Assembly: GCF_051622035.1 (NCBI RefSeq)
Contig: NC_135366.1
Location: forward strand, 997,001 to 1,061,000
From: Arctopsyche grandis
Lineage: Eukaryota > Arthropoda > Insecta > Trichoptera > Hydropsychidae
DNA: 64,000 nucleotides
Reading direction: 5' to 3'
The translations under genes and the position numbers were made by a program. The notes under the pieces were generated by a model that searched no databases, was not told the origin of the DNA, and saw nothing but the letters and a program-made list of their open reading frames with translations. Shown piece after piece: positions 21,376 to 34,140 of this stretch. Every line of letters starts with the position of its first letter. The first letter of the stretch is position 1.

Positions 21376-23268
21376 ATGGAGTGCAGACTTTGTCTCTGCT
21401 CTGCTCCAGCAGGGTCCTTCGTCTCCATCCACGACGACCCTCATCCACCGCGTTTGGCGCAACGCATTTGGACCTGCTGTCAGCTGCGGGTTAGTCACGA
21501 TACTCTTGAACCACTGTTATTGTTAATTCGCTACTCCTCGTTATCGTCAACACCTTTCACATTTGCAGGTTAGCAGAGGTGACCATCTGCCAGATATGAT
21601 ATGCCTTTCTTGTGTCAACAATCTGGAATTGTTCGACAGCTTTCGAAACGCTTGTTTTCGGAATGACACAACGTCGAGGGTGAAGTTAGACAAGTATTTG
21701 AAAGTCAAACCGGAAGAGGTTTTGCTGGAAGATTTAATATGGGAAGATGAGTTGGGTGCTGATTGGCCATCCAACATTTCTAGCTCACCAGACGATGGCG
21801 AGGTAAGTAAATATAATTCAAGTTCTTTAGATTGATTCTTAGAGAAACATTCAATTAACTGTTTGCCCGCGGTTGTCTTCTATGGAAGCTTTCCGCGACA
21901 AGTCTGTAGCGCGGCTGTCTTCCATAGAATTTCTGAACTTTGCACGGGATTTTGAGCCTATTTCAACTGGTCAAAATTAGTTTTTTGTGGAACCATACTG
22001 AAACCTCGTTTATGTGTCGTCACGTCTGTTGAAAAATGGCGACCATACGTCTCAATTGTATGAAGAATGATTATTTGACAATTAAGCCAAAAATACGAGA
22101 TATATTATGTATTTTATTGTTTAAAATAATACTTTATGTGTTAATTAAAATATCTGGTTACTAAGTAAATATTAAAATCTGTATTTAAGTATTGAAAAAT
22201 CGATTGCCAAATTCGCGAAAAAGGTGCCGTGTACAGGGCTTGTTCGCTATATTTATTGCCGCGGGCAAAGGGTTAATCGAAATAATAAATTCATATGTAA
22301 AATGACATCTAATCACACTATAAATATGTTCACATGTTAAATTGAATAAATTTCGGTTTATTTTTTAGACCCCTGGAAGAAAAAACACTTTGGGAGATAA
22401 TATGGCAGCAATAATAGATGCCAACAGACACATTCTAGCGGAAGAATTACCATTTCGAAAACCTTTAGATAAGATGTGCTCAACAAATTCTGAATTGGAC
22501 CATAAAACAGATTTCCAATACAAATCGTTTACTCGTAAAAACAATCTAGTGACACAGAAAAACTCACTTACTCAAAGAGAGCTGCATGATTGTGACACTT
22601 GTTCAAAATCTTTTAACAGTAAAGATGATCTAAGTGTACACATGAGGGTTCATAGTGGGGCAAAGCCACATAAATGTGACGTTTGTTTCAAATCATTGCT
22701 TTCGAAATCTGAACTCCGTGTACACATGGGTATTCATACTGGGTTAAAGTCACACACATGTGACATTTGTTTAAAATCATTCCTTAGAAAAGGTGAACTC
22801 AATGTACATATGCGTAGGCATACTGGAGTAAAGCCATACAAATGTGACAATTGTTTAAAATCATTCCTTAGAAAAAATGAACTCAATGTACATATGCGTA
22901 TGCATACTGGAATAAGGCCACACAAATGTGACATTTGTTTAAAATCGTATATTATAAAATCACACCTCAATGCACACATGAATATTCATACCGGGGTGAT
23001 GTCACACAAATGTGACATTTGTTTAAAGTTATTCCTTAAAAAATCACAACTCAAAGTACATATGGATATTCATACTGGAGTAAAGCCACACAAATGTGAC
23101 ATTTGTTTAAAATCATTCCTTAGAAAAGGTGAACTCAATTTACATGTGGTTACTCATACTGGGGTAAGTCCGGCCAAATGTGACATTTGTTCCAAAATAT
23201 TTACTACGAAACGAAATCTTAGTGCACATATATATAATATTCATAATGGGGTAATGTTACAAAAATAG
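21376..23268 (+). CDS. ZAD-C2H2 zinc-finger protein, copy B (8 fingers)
   Basis: Exons are 21376-21489, 21569-21802 and 22369-23268, phase 0 throughout, giving about 415 residues. The ZAD domain and acidic linker are nearly identical to copy C. The last exon holds only 8 fingers: the first three match copy A, later ones match copy C, and the terminal one reads SPAKCDICSKIFTTKRNLSAH. The shortening is a clean loss of whole 84-bp finger units, so the frame stays open. Intron 2 (566 bp) contains a piggyBac-like MITE. An in-frame ATG at 21304 is the alternative start. It probably binds a shorter DNA site than its paralogs. Confidence 0.88.
21855..22276. mobile_element. piggyBac-like MITE (family 2) in intron 2 of copy B
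   Basis: TTAA at both ends with termini CTGTTTGCCCGCGG and GCCGCGGGCAAAGGG. It lacks about 80 internal bases present in the copies at 27022, 35568 and 50972. Copy A has an undisturbed TTAA at the same intron position. Confidence 0.88.
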
Positions 23269-23276
23269 ATTCGATA

Positions 23277-23480
23277 AGTTCCGAATCTTGCCTTATTAAA
23301 CTCGCCAGAAAGATCCAACTCAATTTTAATAATTGCATCTGTGCACATCGAAAGGTTACTCGTCAACTGATGTGCAATCTATCATTCGAGAAAATGAGAA
23401 TTACGTTTCAAACTGCGGTTCTGTTAATCTGTCATTCGTTTGTCTGGCGATTTTAGAGTGGATGCACCAAACCCGAGTAA
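23277..23480 (+). mobile_element. MITE fragment (long-TIR family)
   Basis: TTGCCTTATTAAACTCGCCA through GATGTGCAATCTATCATTCG matches the interior of the element at 62986-63310. It ends ATGCACCAAACCCG. The left terminal repeat is absent. It has replaced the 3' module of unit B. Confidence 0.65.
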
Positions 23481-23498
23481 TAGCGTTCGAACACGCGG

Positions 23499-23522
23499 TA
23501 TTTGATAGATCTATCAAATACT
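23499..23522. repeat. Perfect 24-bp palindrome
   Basis: GTATTTGATAGA followed directly by TCTATCAAATAC, just beyond the MITE fragment. It may be a target or junction hairpin. Confidence 0.6.
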
Positions 23523-24732
23523 GCGGTAGATACCGCTAGTGTTAACGCTACCATTGAGTCGATGCCATTGACACATGCAATACTTGAATGAATCTGAACG
23601 TTTTCATGTAACGGTAGTACTGTAATCATGTACATCCTGGTGTCTTTCTTGTTTATGTATTTTGTTTCTTTTCGTGTGAATTATTTTTTGTTTAAAATTG
23701 TTGGCTACAGCCTGATCGCTTATATTTCATCTGGGACAATTCAGTTCGTTGCTTTGAGATAAGAGCCATGCACCAGACCTATATTTTCATGTTTAATATG
23801 AGTAAATTGAGTAAATTGAGTAATTGTTGAATATGAGAAGTGAAAAATATGGAAAACTGCAAGTTATATTGTTTTGAGTTGACTTTCCATCGCAAAGTCA
23901 ACATTTAAGTGAATCGTTATTCCGAATCAAAGCCAGTGATCTCATATACATATTTCGCAACAATAGCCAAGTCTTACGATGGCATAATCGTCGCTCTTGT
24001 ACAAACATGCAGAATGAATCTCTGGCAACGTCCCATTTGACTATTCCAGAAGAAAGAATTCATCGCTCCGAAGCTCAGAAACGAGCTTCTTTGTACATAT
24101 AATTACTATTGTAACATGTATTGAACATAAATAAAGGATCCTCTTACTAACACAATCAGTGTTTTCATAGACCTTCCCGCGGTGAATTAAGATTAAACTG
24201 TGATTTGTTCTGTGATTTCTCAGGTTCGAAAGATATCGCTAAGGGTTTTGCTGAGCATTTTAAATCTGCATTTGTAGACTCATTCACTCAATCTTCAAAT
24301 AATAAGTTCCAAACAAGTCATTCCTTCATTCTGTCAGTATTTGAATTTAATATCAGTGATATGGAGTATGGGTTCCAGAAGCTGAAACCTAATAGATCTT
24401 TTGGTCCTGACTTTATTCCCGATTTTGTTTTAAAGGGATGCAAGTCCAGTTTGTTATATCCTTTGCTTCATGTCTATAATTTATCACTGAAATCTTCTCT
24501 GTTCCTTGACTCTTGGAAATGCACCAAAGTCACGCCATTTCACAAAAATGACGATAAATCTTTTATTAATAATTACAGACCAGTAGCCATTGTTTCGGCT
24601 CCAGCCAAATTATTCGAAATAATTTTGCAGAGATTACTTTGTAATCATTGCGATCGGTTATCATAAACCAACAGCAATCCAACTATATTGGAAGAAATGA
24701 AATTTTGGGTTCCATCTCGCCTCATTGATTAC

Positions 24733-25147
24733 ACAGCAACAAAAAAAAATACCAGCGCGGAGACTAGCCAATCTTTACGAAGTTTGATCCACTGAATTCG
24801 AATATGGTATTGATTTTTGTTGGTGGGCGATCGTTTACGAGATATGAGCGTTTAAACAAATCCGCGATTTTTACAGTTTTTTGGCTTTTGCGGTCTTTAA
24901 CTCAAAATTTAGGATTGTTACGCTCAAAGTGAGTATTGGAATCAATAGTCAGATATTGGAATCAATAGTCAATAAGCGAGATGGCATATAATCCACCTCA
25001 CAGAGTACAGCGGTCGGATACATGCCATCTCGCTTGCACCTAACATATTACGCGATACAACCATATATACAACGAAAGCATTTAAATTGCAATTACCGCT
25101 TGAGTTAGTACTTTTAGATAAAAAAAAATTGATTTTTTGTTGCTCAG
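24733..25147. mobile_element. TIR element nested in the LINE
   Basis: The ends GCAACAAAAAAAAAT and ATTTTTTGTTGC are inverted. Part of its body (caaaatttaggattgttacg and neighbours) occurs in the opposite orientation at 33485-33725 in unit C. It contains a stem AAGCGAGATGGCAT / ATGCCATCTCGCTT at 24972-25037. Confidence 0.5.
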
Positions 25148-25503
25148 TGTGATCGATTGCGTCCATTGTTCCAAACAATTTTGGCAAGAACTAATGTTCT
25201 TGCTTTTTCACCAATCGCTCGAGTCTTACGCTGCTTGAAGTTGGTCAGCAGTCACATTGATATTTTCAATATTTCACCGGATAATCTATCCGTATTTTTA
25301 CTGTTTTTTTTACTTTTAATTCAATTTAAACTATTTATATATGGTTTTTTTTGTTTACTATTTTCAATTTGTAATTTTCCATTTTTTTTTTTCTCAATTT
25401 TATAATTTTTATGTACAATTTTTTAAATGTTTTATTTTATTTGTTTTTATATTATTGTTGTTTTATTTTTTCTTATGTTTTTGATCTTTTATGTATTGTC
25501 TGG

Positions 25504-25543
25504 CCACAGTGTCATATTGGGGTGACCTGTAAAGACACTGTGG
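25504..25543 (+). other. LINE 3' tail hairpin
   Basis: Stem CCACAGTGTC / GACACTGTGG, loop ATATTGGGGTGACCTGTAAA. A matching hairpin lies at 34074-34113. Confidence 0.8.
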
Positions 25544-25595
25544 TATACTTGTATATTAAAATAAATAAATTTGACATTCGAACTGTCAAAGTGAA

Positions 25596-25781
25596 ATGAA
25601 CGCAAAAGCGATTGCCAACCTTCTCGGATGCGAGCGTCAGATGAGCCAACAGATGCTCGCGAGCTCCTCGCGAAGACCACAACCAACGGCCACGAGGGCT
25701 TTTGGCTCGAACATATGTCTAGTCGATAATAATAAAAATTTCGTAAATAAAAAGTATTTGCGAAAATTTTTGTTTGTGTGA
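25596..25781 (+). other. Unknown 61-aa frame, 'MNAKAIANLLG' block of unit B
   Basis: The intact copy starts MNAKAIANLLGCERQMS and continues through AFGSNICLVDNN to a lysine-rich end. Two other copies carry an early stop, so coding is doubtful. It lies just before the GACCAGTTTT array (25775-25990). Confidence 0.35.
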
Positions 25782-25990
25782 CCAGTTATCATACGACATA
25801 TTTTTAATTTTTGGGTGTGACCAGTTTTCTCATGACCAATTTTAGGTGTGACCAGTTTTCTCGTGACCGATTCTAGGGTGTGACCAGTTTTAGGGTGTGA
25901 CCAATTTTCTCATGACCCGTTTTAGTATGACGGGTGATCACGTGTGACCGATCTAGAGCGACCGGTTCACATTTGACTAGTTATCACTGA
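25775..25990 (+). repeat. GACCAGTTTT phrase array, end of unit B
   Basis: About eight degenerate copies of (G)TGACCAGTTTT(CTC) at irregular 16-25 bp spacing, ending in GACCGGTTCACATTTGACTA. Confidence 0.65.
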
Positions 25991-26542
25991 ACCGACAACA
26001 GATTTAGAAATGATTCGGTGATTATATCCTAAATGTGAATCGTTAACAGGATAACCGCCGCTACGAAAATTACTCGCATGGATCTCCTGTAGCTCGAAAA
26101 TTCATCGCACAAAAAAATTGCCGTACAGAAAACTGTCCACATATTGATCAAAATTGCCCAAATCTCGTAAAAAAAAAGCATTTGCTGACCAATATTTCAG
26201 CAGTTTTCTATAAGGTAATTTTCGAGCAATTTTTGTAGCGGCGGTTATTCTGGTAGAGATTCACATTTGAGATGTAGCCCGTTTACCCAAAAATATAGAT
26301 CAGTAAAGTGGACTTTTCTTGCCAACGGACAAATGCCTGGATTTTCCAGGAGAAAATTGTGTTTGGCAACACTAATTTTGACATTCAACAATCTAGAAAC
26401 CCCACTCGAGTCCGTCACCAGCGCCACTTTCGCGTCAGACTGGGAAGACCCTCGACTAGATACGTCTTAAATGTCTACATCTAGGAATCCATTGTCCACT
26501 ATCCACTCTCCAGGAGTTTGTGCTTCTTCTTCCCAAGTAGCG

Positions 26543-28851
26543 ATGGAGTGCAGACTTTGTCTCTGCTCTGCTCCAGCAGGGTCCTTCGTCTCCATCCACG
26601 ACGACCCTCATCCACAGCGTTTGGCGCAACGCATTTGGACCTGCTGTCAGCTGCGGGTTAGTCACGATACTCTTGAACCACTGTTATTGTTAATTCGCTA
26701 CTCCTCGTTATCGTCAACACCTTTCACATTTGCAGGTTAGGAGAGGTGACCATCTGCCAGATATGATATGCCTTTCTTGTGTCAACAATCTGGAATTGTT
26801 CGACAGCTTTCGAAACGCTTGTTTTCGGAATGACACAACGTCGAGGGTGAAGTTAGACAAGTATTTGAAAGTCAAACCGGAAGAGGTTTTGCTGGAAGAT
26901 TTAATATGGGAAGATGAGTTGGGTGCTGATTGGCCATCCAACATTTCTAGCTCACCAGACGACGGCGAGGTAAGTAAATATAATTCAAGTTCTTTAGATT
27001 GATTCTTAGAGAAACATTCAATTAACTGTTTGCCTGCGGCTGTTTTCTATGGAAGCTTTCCGCGACAAGTCTGTAGCGCAGCTGTCTTCCATAGAATTTC
27101 TGGACTTTGCACGGGATTTTGAGCCTATTTCAACTGTTTTAAGGTTCAAAATTAGTTAAATATATTACTGAGAGTTGAATGCCATTTATTCATTTTGCTT
27201 AAAATGAATATATACCGGTCAAAATTAGTTTTTTGTGGAACCATACTGAAACCTCGTTTATGTGACGTCACGTCTGTTGAACAATGGCGACCATACGTCT
27301 CAATTGTATGAAGAATGATTATTTGACAATTAAGCCAAAAATACGAGATATATTATGTATTTTATTGTTTAAAATAATACTTTCTGTGTTAATTAAAATA
27401 TCAGGTTACTAAGTAAATATTAAAATCTGTATTTAAGGTCGAAAAATCGATTGCCAAATTCGCGAAAAGGTGCCGCGTACAGGGCTTGTTCGCTATATTT
27501 ATTGCCGCGGGCAAAGGGTTAATTGAAATTATAAATTCATATGTAAAAATGACATTTAATCACACTATAAATATGTTCACATGTTAAATTGAATAAATTT
27601 CGGTTTATTTTTTAGACCCCTGGAAGAAAAAACACTTTGGGAGATAATATGGCAGCAATAATAGATGCCAACAGACACATTCTAGCGGAAGAATTACCAT
27701 TTCGAAAACCTTTAGATAAGATGTGCTCAACAAATTCTGAATTGGACCATAAAACAGATTTCCAATACAAATCGTTTACTCGTAAAAACAATCTAGTGAC
27801 ACAGAAAAACTCACTTACTCAAAGAGAGCTGCATGATTGTGACACTTGTTCAAAATCTTTTAACAGTAAAGATGATCTAAGTGTACACATGAGGGCTCAT
27901 AGTGGGGCAAAGCCACATAAATGTGACTTTTGTTTAAAATCATTCCGTAGAAAATCACAACGCATTATACATATGCGTATTCATACTGGAGTAAAGTCAC
28001 ACAAATGTGACATTTGTTTAAAATCATTCTTTAGAAAAGGTGAACTCAATGTACATATGCTTATGCATACTGGAATAAAGCCACACAAATGTGACAATTG
28101 TTTAAAATCATTCCTTAGAAAAAATGAACTCAATGTACATATGCGTATGCATACTGGAATAAGGCCACACAAATGTGACATTTGTTTAAAATCATATCTT
28201 AAAAAATCACACCTCAATGCACACATAAACATTCATACCGGGGTGAAGTCACACAAATGTGACATTTGTTTAAAGTTATTCCTTACAAAATCACAACTCA
28301 AAGTACATATGGATATTCATACTGGAGTAAAGCCACACAAATGTGACATTTGTTTAAAATCATTCTTTAGAAAAGGTGAACTCAATTTACATGTGGTTAC
28401 TCATACTGGGGAAAAGCCATACAAATGCGACATATGTTTAAAATCATATTCCCAGAAGCAAAATCTTGTTACACATATAGGTATTCATACTGGAGTAAAG
28501 CCACACAAATGTGACATTTGTTTAAAATCATTCCTTAGAAAAGTTGAACTCAATTTACATGTGGTTACTCATACTGGGGAAAAGCCATACAAATGCGACA
28601 TATGTTTAAAATCATGTTCTCAGAAAAGAAATCTTGTTACACATATGAGTATTCATACTGGAGTAAGGCCACACAAATGTGACATTTGTATAAAATCATT
28701 CTTTAGAAAACGTGAACTAAATTCACATATGGTTATTCATACTGGGGTAAGTCCACACAAATGTGACATTTGTTCAAAAATATTTACTACGAAACAAAGT
28801 CTTAGTGTACATATATATAATATTCATAATAGGGTAATGTTACAAAAATAG
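26543..28851 (+). CDS. ZAD-C2H2 zinc-finger protein, copy C (12 fingers)
   Basis: Exons are 26543-26656, 26736-26969 and 27616-28851, phase 0, about 527 residues. The ZAD domain has CRLC and CLSC zinc ligands. The last exon encodes 12 C2H2 fingers. Fingers 7-8 and 9-10 form a duplicated pair (GELNLHVVTHTGEKPYKCD then SQK-type; VELNLHVVTHTGEKPYKCD then SQK-type), evidence of recent two-finger duplication. Intron 2 (646 bp) carries a complete family-2 piggyBac-like MITE. The alternative start is ATG 26471. It is followed at 28885-28984 by the inverted repeat module. Confidence 0.9.
27022..27522. mobile_element. piggyBac-like MITE (family 2) in intron 2 of copy C
   Basis: TTAA at both ends and termini CTGTTTGCCTGCGG / GCCGCGGGCAAAGGG, about 501 bp. 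It is close in sequence to those at 35568 and 50972. Confidence 0.88.
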
Positions 28852-29699
28852 AAATATTTTACAGGTCTTTTCGTAAAAAAAAAGTATTTGCGGGCAGTTT
28901 TCTTGCGACCAACTTTCCTGTGCGACCAATTTTCGTGCTACGGGATATCCACGCAAGCGGTTATCCTGTTAGCGATTCACATTTGACAAGTAACCCATTT
29001 ACCGATTTTTTGATACTCCCATTGAGTCGATGCCATTGACACATGCAATACTTGAATGAATCTGAACGTTTTCATGTAACGGTAGTACTGTTATCATCTA
29101 TATCCCGGTGTCTTTCTTGTTTATGTATTTTGTTTCTTTACGTGTGAATTATTTTTTGTTTAAAATTGTTGGCTACAGCCTGATCGCTTATATTTCATCG
29201 GGGGCAATTCAGTTCATTGCTTTGAGATAAGATCCATGCACCAGACCTATATTTTCATGTTTTGTGCATATGTATATAAAACATTGCTAATTGTTGAATA
29301 TGAGGAAATTGAGTAATTGTTGAATATGAGAAGTGAAAAATATGGAATACTGCAAGTTATATTGTTTTGAGTTGACTTTCCGTTGCTATGACTTTCCATC
29401 GCAAAGTCAACATTTAAATGAAACGTTATTCCGAATCAAAGCCAGTGATCTCATATACTTATTTCACAACAATAGCCAAGTCTTACGATGGAATAATCGT
29501 CGCTCTTGTACAAACATGCAGAATGAATCTCTGGCAACGTCCCATTTGACTATTCCAGAAGAAAGAATTCATCGCTCCGAAGCTCAGAAACGAGCTTCTT
29601 TGTACATATAATTACTATTGTAACATGTATTGAACATAAATAAAGGATCCTCTTACTAACACAATCAGTGTTTTCATAGACCTTCCCGCGGTGAATTAA

Positions 29700-30805
29700 T
29701 ACCTTACCGCCCGCTTTGACGCGTGGATTGTTTTCACCCATGTCCGGAAATGTGCGCGACTATTTTCACTAGAATCCGGGCCGATTTCAGTTTCAATAGC
29801 AAAAAAGCCTTTTTTGTGCATTTGATTACTTCTAGAATAATGATCGTATTGTAGTGATATTTTGAAACACTGTTCATTATATCACTCTGCAAACATCTAA
29901 AAATTAAAACCAGGGATTTTAAACTGGAGTACGCGAATTAATGTTAAAAAATAATAAATTACGTAAATGTCATCCGAATAGCCTTTGAATATAAAAATAG
30001 CATAAAACTGAAGTTTGTAGTAGTGGACAGTAATAGACAGACCATGGTAAATCAAAATTCCAAAAATGTGAAGAACAAAATCATTTTTCACTCATTTGAA
30101 AATGAGACAATTTGTGATAGCTTCGGAATAATAGTTGCTTAGGATAATGTTTAAATAGGATATTTGGGTTTAATTTAAATTAACTGTTAAGTATAAGTAT
30201 ATTTTTTTAGTATCCCAAATCAACTAGTGAATCCTTGAGAACAGTATCATCTGTGTTTTAAATTTTTTAAAGATCCAGTGTTTCTTTAACTTGCATTTTT
30301 GTAAAGCGATATTTTGGTTTTAAAAAAGGCAACTATTTTTAAGAGGTCATAAAATTTATTTTCCAAGAATTATTCTCAAAACTGTATTTTTTATGTAAAT
30401 ACATTAACAATTTTGATTCGGTGATTCTCTAACTTTTTTATTTAAAAAATACTCTTTAGCCATTAATAATTACGAGACGACATTTTTTGTAAATTGCGAA
30501 AGTTCAAGACCAAGATGTCAAAATAATAATGTTAAACTCGGTGTTTCTCAAAGATTAAGTATTAATCTTGAAAAAGCATGGTTAGTGTTAGACAACACCA
30601 GCATCCACCATATCCCAGAAGTGATACCAGCATACCCCAGAAGTGATACCAGCATACCCCAGAAGTGAGTGAGCTGGTTGAACGTACAAACCATATTTTT
30701 AATTACTTACATTCATACTCACCAATGATGAATCCCACTGAAGAAGTTGCAATATTTAAAATATGATTAAATATTGACTAGGGTAACCAGCCTTTTTTTA
30801 TACAA
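29700..30805. other. AT-rich unique sequence
   Basis: No gene recognised. A 23-bp unit (agaagtgataccagcatacc plus cc) is repeated nearly three times at about 30603-30668. The first copy of the 106-bp tandem repeat begins near 30775. Confidence 0.5.
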
Positions 30806-31720
30806 AAAATATTGTTACGTACACTCGGATTAGGCCGAGTAAGTGCAATCGGATTAGGCCGAGTAGCATCCCAGAGACTGACCGTTATAATTGGTTTCGA
30901 GGATTATCTCCCCCGAATGCACTTAGCGGGAGTAGCGGTAACTCGGGGTCGCATTCCGGTAGAGTTCTCAGAACCCACAGCGGTAGCGTGGGACATCTAG
31001 TACTTGACAATAACAATAACAAATCGGACGTTGAAGATGCCCTGAGAGATCTATCCGTTATAAGGCGGTACTTAGGCGATATCAAGACATTCTAGACGGA
31101 CCACTGCCAGTGCGTGTATCTCCTTAATCACCAATAAATGCTGTGAAACGACTTTGGCCTTTTACTTGGATCCTCCACCCACCCCTACGCAACAATATTT
31201 TCAAGTTGTAAATAAAATCTAAAAATATTCTCATTGTTTTTATGCTATGGCCTATGAATGATGACAAAATTTAAAATAAAATAATTTTTTTGACTAAGGT
31301 AACCATCCTTTTTATACAACATTTTTTTTTAAGCGAGAAAACATCTACAAATATCCCCATCTTCTTTATGATTAAAATTTAAAATACTATAAATTTTGAT
31401 TAGGGTAACCAGGCTTTTTATACAGCTAAATTTTTGTAGTGAGATTAAAATCGAAAAATATTCCCATCGTCCCTATGCAAAATTTAAAATAAAATAGATT
31501 TTTTGACTAGGGCAACCAACCTTGTTATACAAAAATTTTTTTTTAAGTCAGAAAACATCTCAAAATATTCCCATCATTTTTATGATTAAAATTTAATATA
31601 CTATAAATTTTATTAGGGTAACCAGCCTTTTTTATACAACGAATTTTTTTAATTGACAAAATAATCTAATTTATTTTGAAAATCTATTTATTTTAAATTT
31701 TGTATAAGAATGGTGGGAAT
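30775..31720 (+). repeat. 106-bp tandem repeat (minisatellite-like), with LTR inserted
   Basis: The phrase GACTAGGGTAACCAGCCTTT recurs at about 30778, 31293, 31400, 31506 and 31612, that is every 106-107 bp once the LTR at 30813-31194 is removed. Each unit also has an ATATTCCCATC phrase. Inverted copies appear at 31720-31870 and 33215-33420. Confidence 0.65.
30813..31194 (+). mobile_element. Solo LTR fossil, 382 bp, 4-bp target duplication
   Basis: Begins TGTTACGTACACTCGGATT and ends TACGCAACA, flanked by ATAT on both sides, consistent with Ty3/gypsy-type integration. AATAAATGCTG near the end may be its polyadenylation signal. Related copies are at 38142-38487 and 61260-62540. It appears complete as an LTR. 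Confidence 0.8.
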
Positions 31721-32500
31721 ATTTAAATATTTTTTTTGTTGTATAAAAAAGGCTGGTTACTGTAGTCAAAAAATTATAATATTTTATTTTTTTATTTTAA
31801 ATTTTAGAATAATTGAAAGCATTTAAACGATGGGAATATTTTTGGATTTTTTCTCGCTTAAAGTTAAACATACATACTTTATTAACTGTATCTTGATTTG
31901 ATCTAATTTTATTTTAAAATTATTAAATATTCAAATTTTTTTAAAAATAATTTTTTAACAACGATATACAAATTTTAAAATTTAATTTAAGTTTATTTAT
32001 TTTTTAAATTAAAATAATAATAAATTGTCATTAAACATTACTTACATATAATATTGATTGTTTTTTCACATTAAAAATTGTTGTATGCAAAGATTGGTAT
32101 AGGTCTATTAGCTACAGAAGGCGCGTGCACAGTACTCGTACAAATGCATTTTTCATATACAGGCTGTTATTTATATATTTTATTTCAACCGATCCTGTAA
32201 TGTTTTTAAGATCTATGATATAATTTGGGTGGCATATTTATTTAATATTTGAATACGTACCACGAATAAAATGATAAATAGCATTTTTTTAAATTATAAG
32301 CAAAACAAACGTACGTATGCAAAAATTAATACGAATTAAAAAATGAGAAAAAAATATAGGATATAAATTATACTAAACAGGAAATAAGTGATTTTAAAAG
32401 TGTTCGAATTTTGATAATAATGCAGTCCTTTTCATTATTATGTATAGACATTCTTCTTTGTCGGCTAGTATTAAGTCCCGACCGTTACAAAGAGAATGTC
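31720..32500. other. AT-rich, inverted repeat unit then no feature
   Basis: 31720-31870 is an inverted copy of the 106-bp unit. The remainder is very AT-rich with no gene seen. Confidence 0.45.
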
Positions 32501-32503
32501 GTA

Positions 32504-32804
32504 TCATAATTCTTCTACGCCACTTAATTCTCCATCACTTGAAGAATCCATATATTCGCTATCAGAATATTCTACTTTTATAATGTCAGTGAAATTGTCC
32601 GTTAAATTATCGAGTTTTGGTTCCAGTTCAATAAATTTTTCTTCATGTTTTTTCACATGTCTCCAAACGTCTCTGAATGTATCAATAGTGATTGACTCTG
32701 CTCTGATTCACTATACGATGCATGAAATAGTTGAAAACATTATACACAATTTCGCGAGATTGTCTCGTTAGTGTTTTCCCAGATCCAATTTTATTACAAA
32801 GCAT
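32504..32804 (-). pseudogene. DDE transposase relic, N- and C-terminal ends fused by deletion
   Basis: On the minus strand one frame starts MLCNKIGSGKTLTRQSREIV and continues YNVFNYF, like the helix-turn-helix start of a transposase family common in insects. A second frame gives WRHVKKHEEKFIELEPKL and the acidic end YSDSEYMDSSSDGELSG, like its C-terminus. The catalytic core is missing and the two parts are in different frames, so it cannot be active. The exact superfamily is not certain. Confidence 0.5.
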
Positions 32805-33214
32805 TTTATTATCATATATCCACTAATTCTAATGAACTAACTCCAATTAACCAATTAGCAAACAATATAAGAACGCGTTACGTCAGTTTGTGGGGGTTGA
32901 TCGGTGACTGACCAGTGAAACTGGAAAAAATCACCCTGTAGTGCACACTTGATCACTGAGCAAAAATCACCGAGCAATACAAAAAATAATTGTTGTTTCT
33001 GTCATGCTCGGAAAGTGGGTGCGTATGAAAGGGACCAACTGATTGTCCTAGAAAACAGATACAAAAAATCTTATTCATATCTTCACGGATACAATATACG
33101 TGTTTGTATTGGTACGTGCCAGCTTTCGCTGCACGAGCTATAAGCCTTGTCTCAAAAATAATATTTTAAGCTTGCAATATTTATAGCATTAAGACTTTTA
33201 AATTTTCTTTCCAA

Positions 33215-34140
33215 CTCGAAAAAAATTTTTGTACAAAAAGCCTGGTTACCCTAGTCAAAAAATTATCATATTTTTAATTTTGCAATAATTTATATCACAG
33301 AGATGATGGTAATATTTTTATATGTTTTCTAGCTTTAAAAAAAATGTTATATAAAAAGTTTGGTTACCCTACTCCAAAAAACTATTTTATTTTAAATTTT
33401 ATTTTATAAAAAATTTGCCAAATAAATGAAAAATAGCACGGAAAAAAAATTCATAAAAAAAAATATATTTTTGACATTTAAAATTCGCTAGACAATTAAT
33501 TCAAGCGGTAATTGCAATTTACTCACTTTGAGCGTAACAATCCTAAATTTTGAGTTAAAGACCGCAAAAGCCAAAAAACTGTAAAAATCGCGGATTTTTT
33601 TAAACGATCATATCTCGTAAACGATCGCCCACCAACAAAAATCAATATCATATTCGAATTCAGTGGGTCAAACTTAGTTAAGATTGGTTAGTCTCCGATC
33701 TGGTTACTCAAAAACGTGATTTTATGTTGCTCAGTGTTATCGATTGCGTCCATTGTTCCAAACAATTTAAGCAAGAACTTATGTTTTTCACCAATCACTC
33801 GAGTCTTACGCTGCTTGAATTTGGTCAGCAATCACATTGATATTTTCAATATTTCACCAGATAATCTATCCGTATTTTTACTTTTAATTCAATTTAAACT
33901 ATTTAAATATGGTTTTTTTTGTTTATTATTTTCAATTTGTAATTTGTATTTTTTTTTTAATTCTCAATTTTATAATTTTTATGTACAATTTTTTAAATGT
34001 TTTATTTTATTTGTTTATCTATTATTGTCGTTTTATTTTTTCTTATGTTTTTGATCTTTTATGTATTGTCTGGCCACAGTGTCATATTGGGGTGACCTGT
34101 TAAGACACTGTGGTACACTTGTATATTAAAATAAATAAAT
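33215..34140 (+). repeat. Inverted 106-bp units, then LINE 3' end
   Basis: GGTTACCCTAGTC phrases at about 33240 and 33362 are inverted copies of the tandem unit. From about 33720 the sequence follows the LINE 3' UTR of unit B (GTGTTATCGATTGCGTCCAT...) to the hairpin at 34074-34113 and AAAATAAATAAATTT. The nested TIR element is present in the opposite orientation (33485-33725). Confidence 0.6.

Larger units (their letters stand above)
24209..25567 (+). mobile_element. Jockey/CR1-type LINE, internally shortened, with nested MITE
   Basis: Frame 24205-24666 encodes the fingers region of a reverse transcriptase: LKPNRSFGPDFIPDFVLKGC, then FLDSWKCTKVTPFHK and NNYRPVAIVSAPAKLFE. The palm is missing. 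The 3' UTR ends in the hairpin at 25504-25543 and AAAATAAATAAATTT. In unit A the flanking blocks abut (gtgatttgacattcg), so this is an insertion. A further element with CAGCAACAAAAAA / TTTTTTGTTGCTC ends sits at about 24733-25147. Confidence 0.75.
20856..25990 (+). repeat. Zinc-finger tandem unit B
   Basis: Second segmental copy. The right inverted module after the gene is missing, replaced by a MITE fragment at 23277-23480. A LINE has entered the downstream part (24209-25567). Confidence 0.7.

Noticed and set aside
30603-30668. Short regular direct repeats considered as a CRISPR-like array
   Set aside because: The units are contiguous without spacers and the DNA is eukaryotic; it is an ordinary short tandem repeat.
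32496-32771. Plus-strand 91-codon frame
   Set aside because: The opposite strand encodes recognisable transposase ends, so this frame is its shadow.
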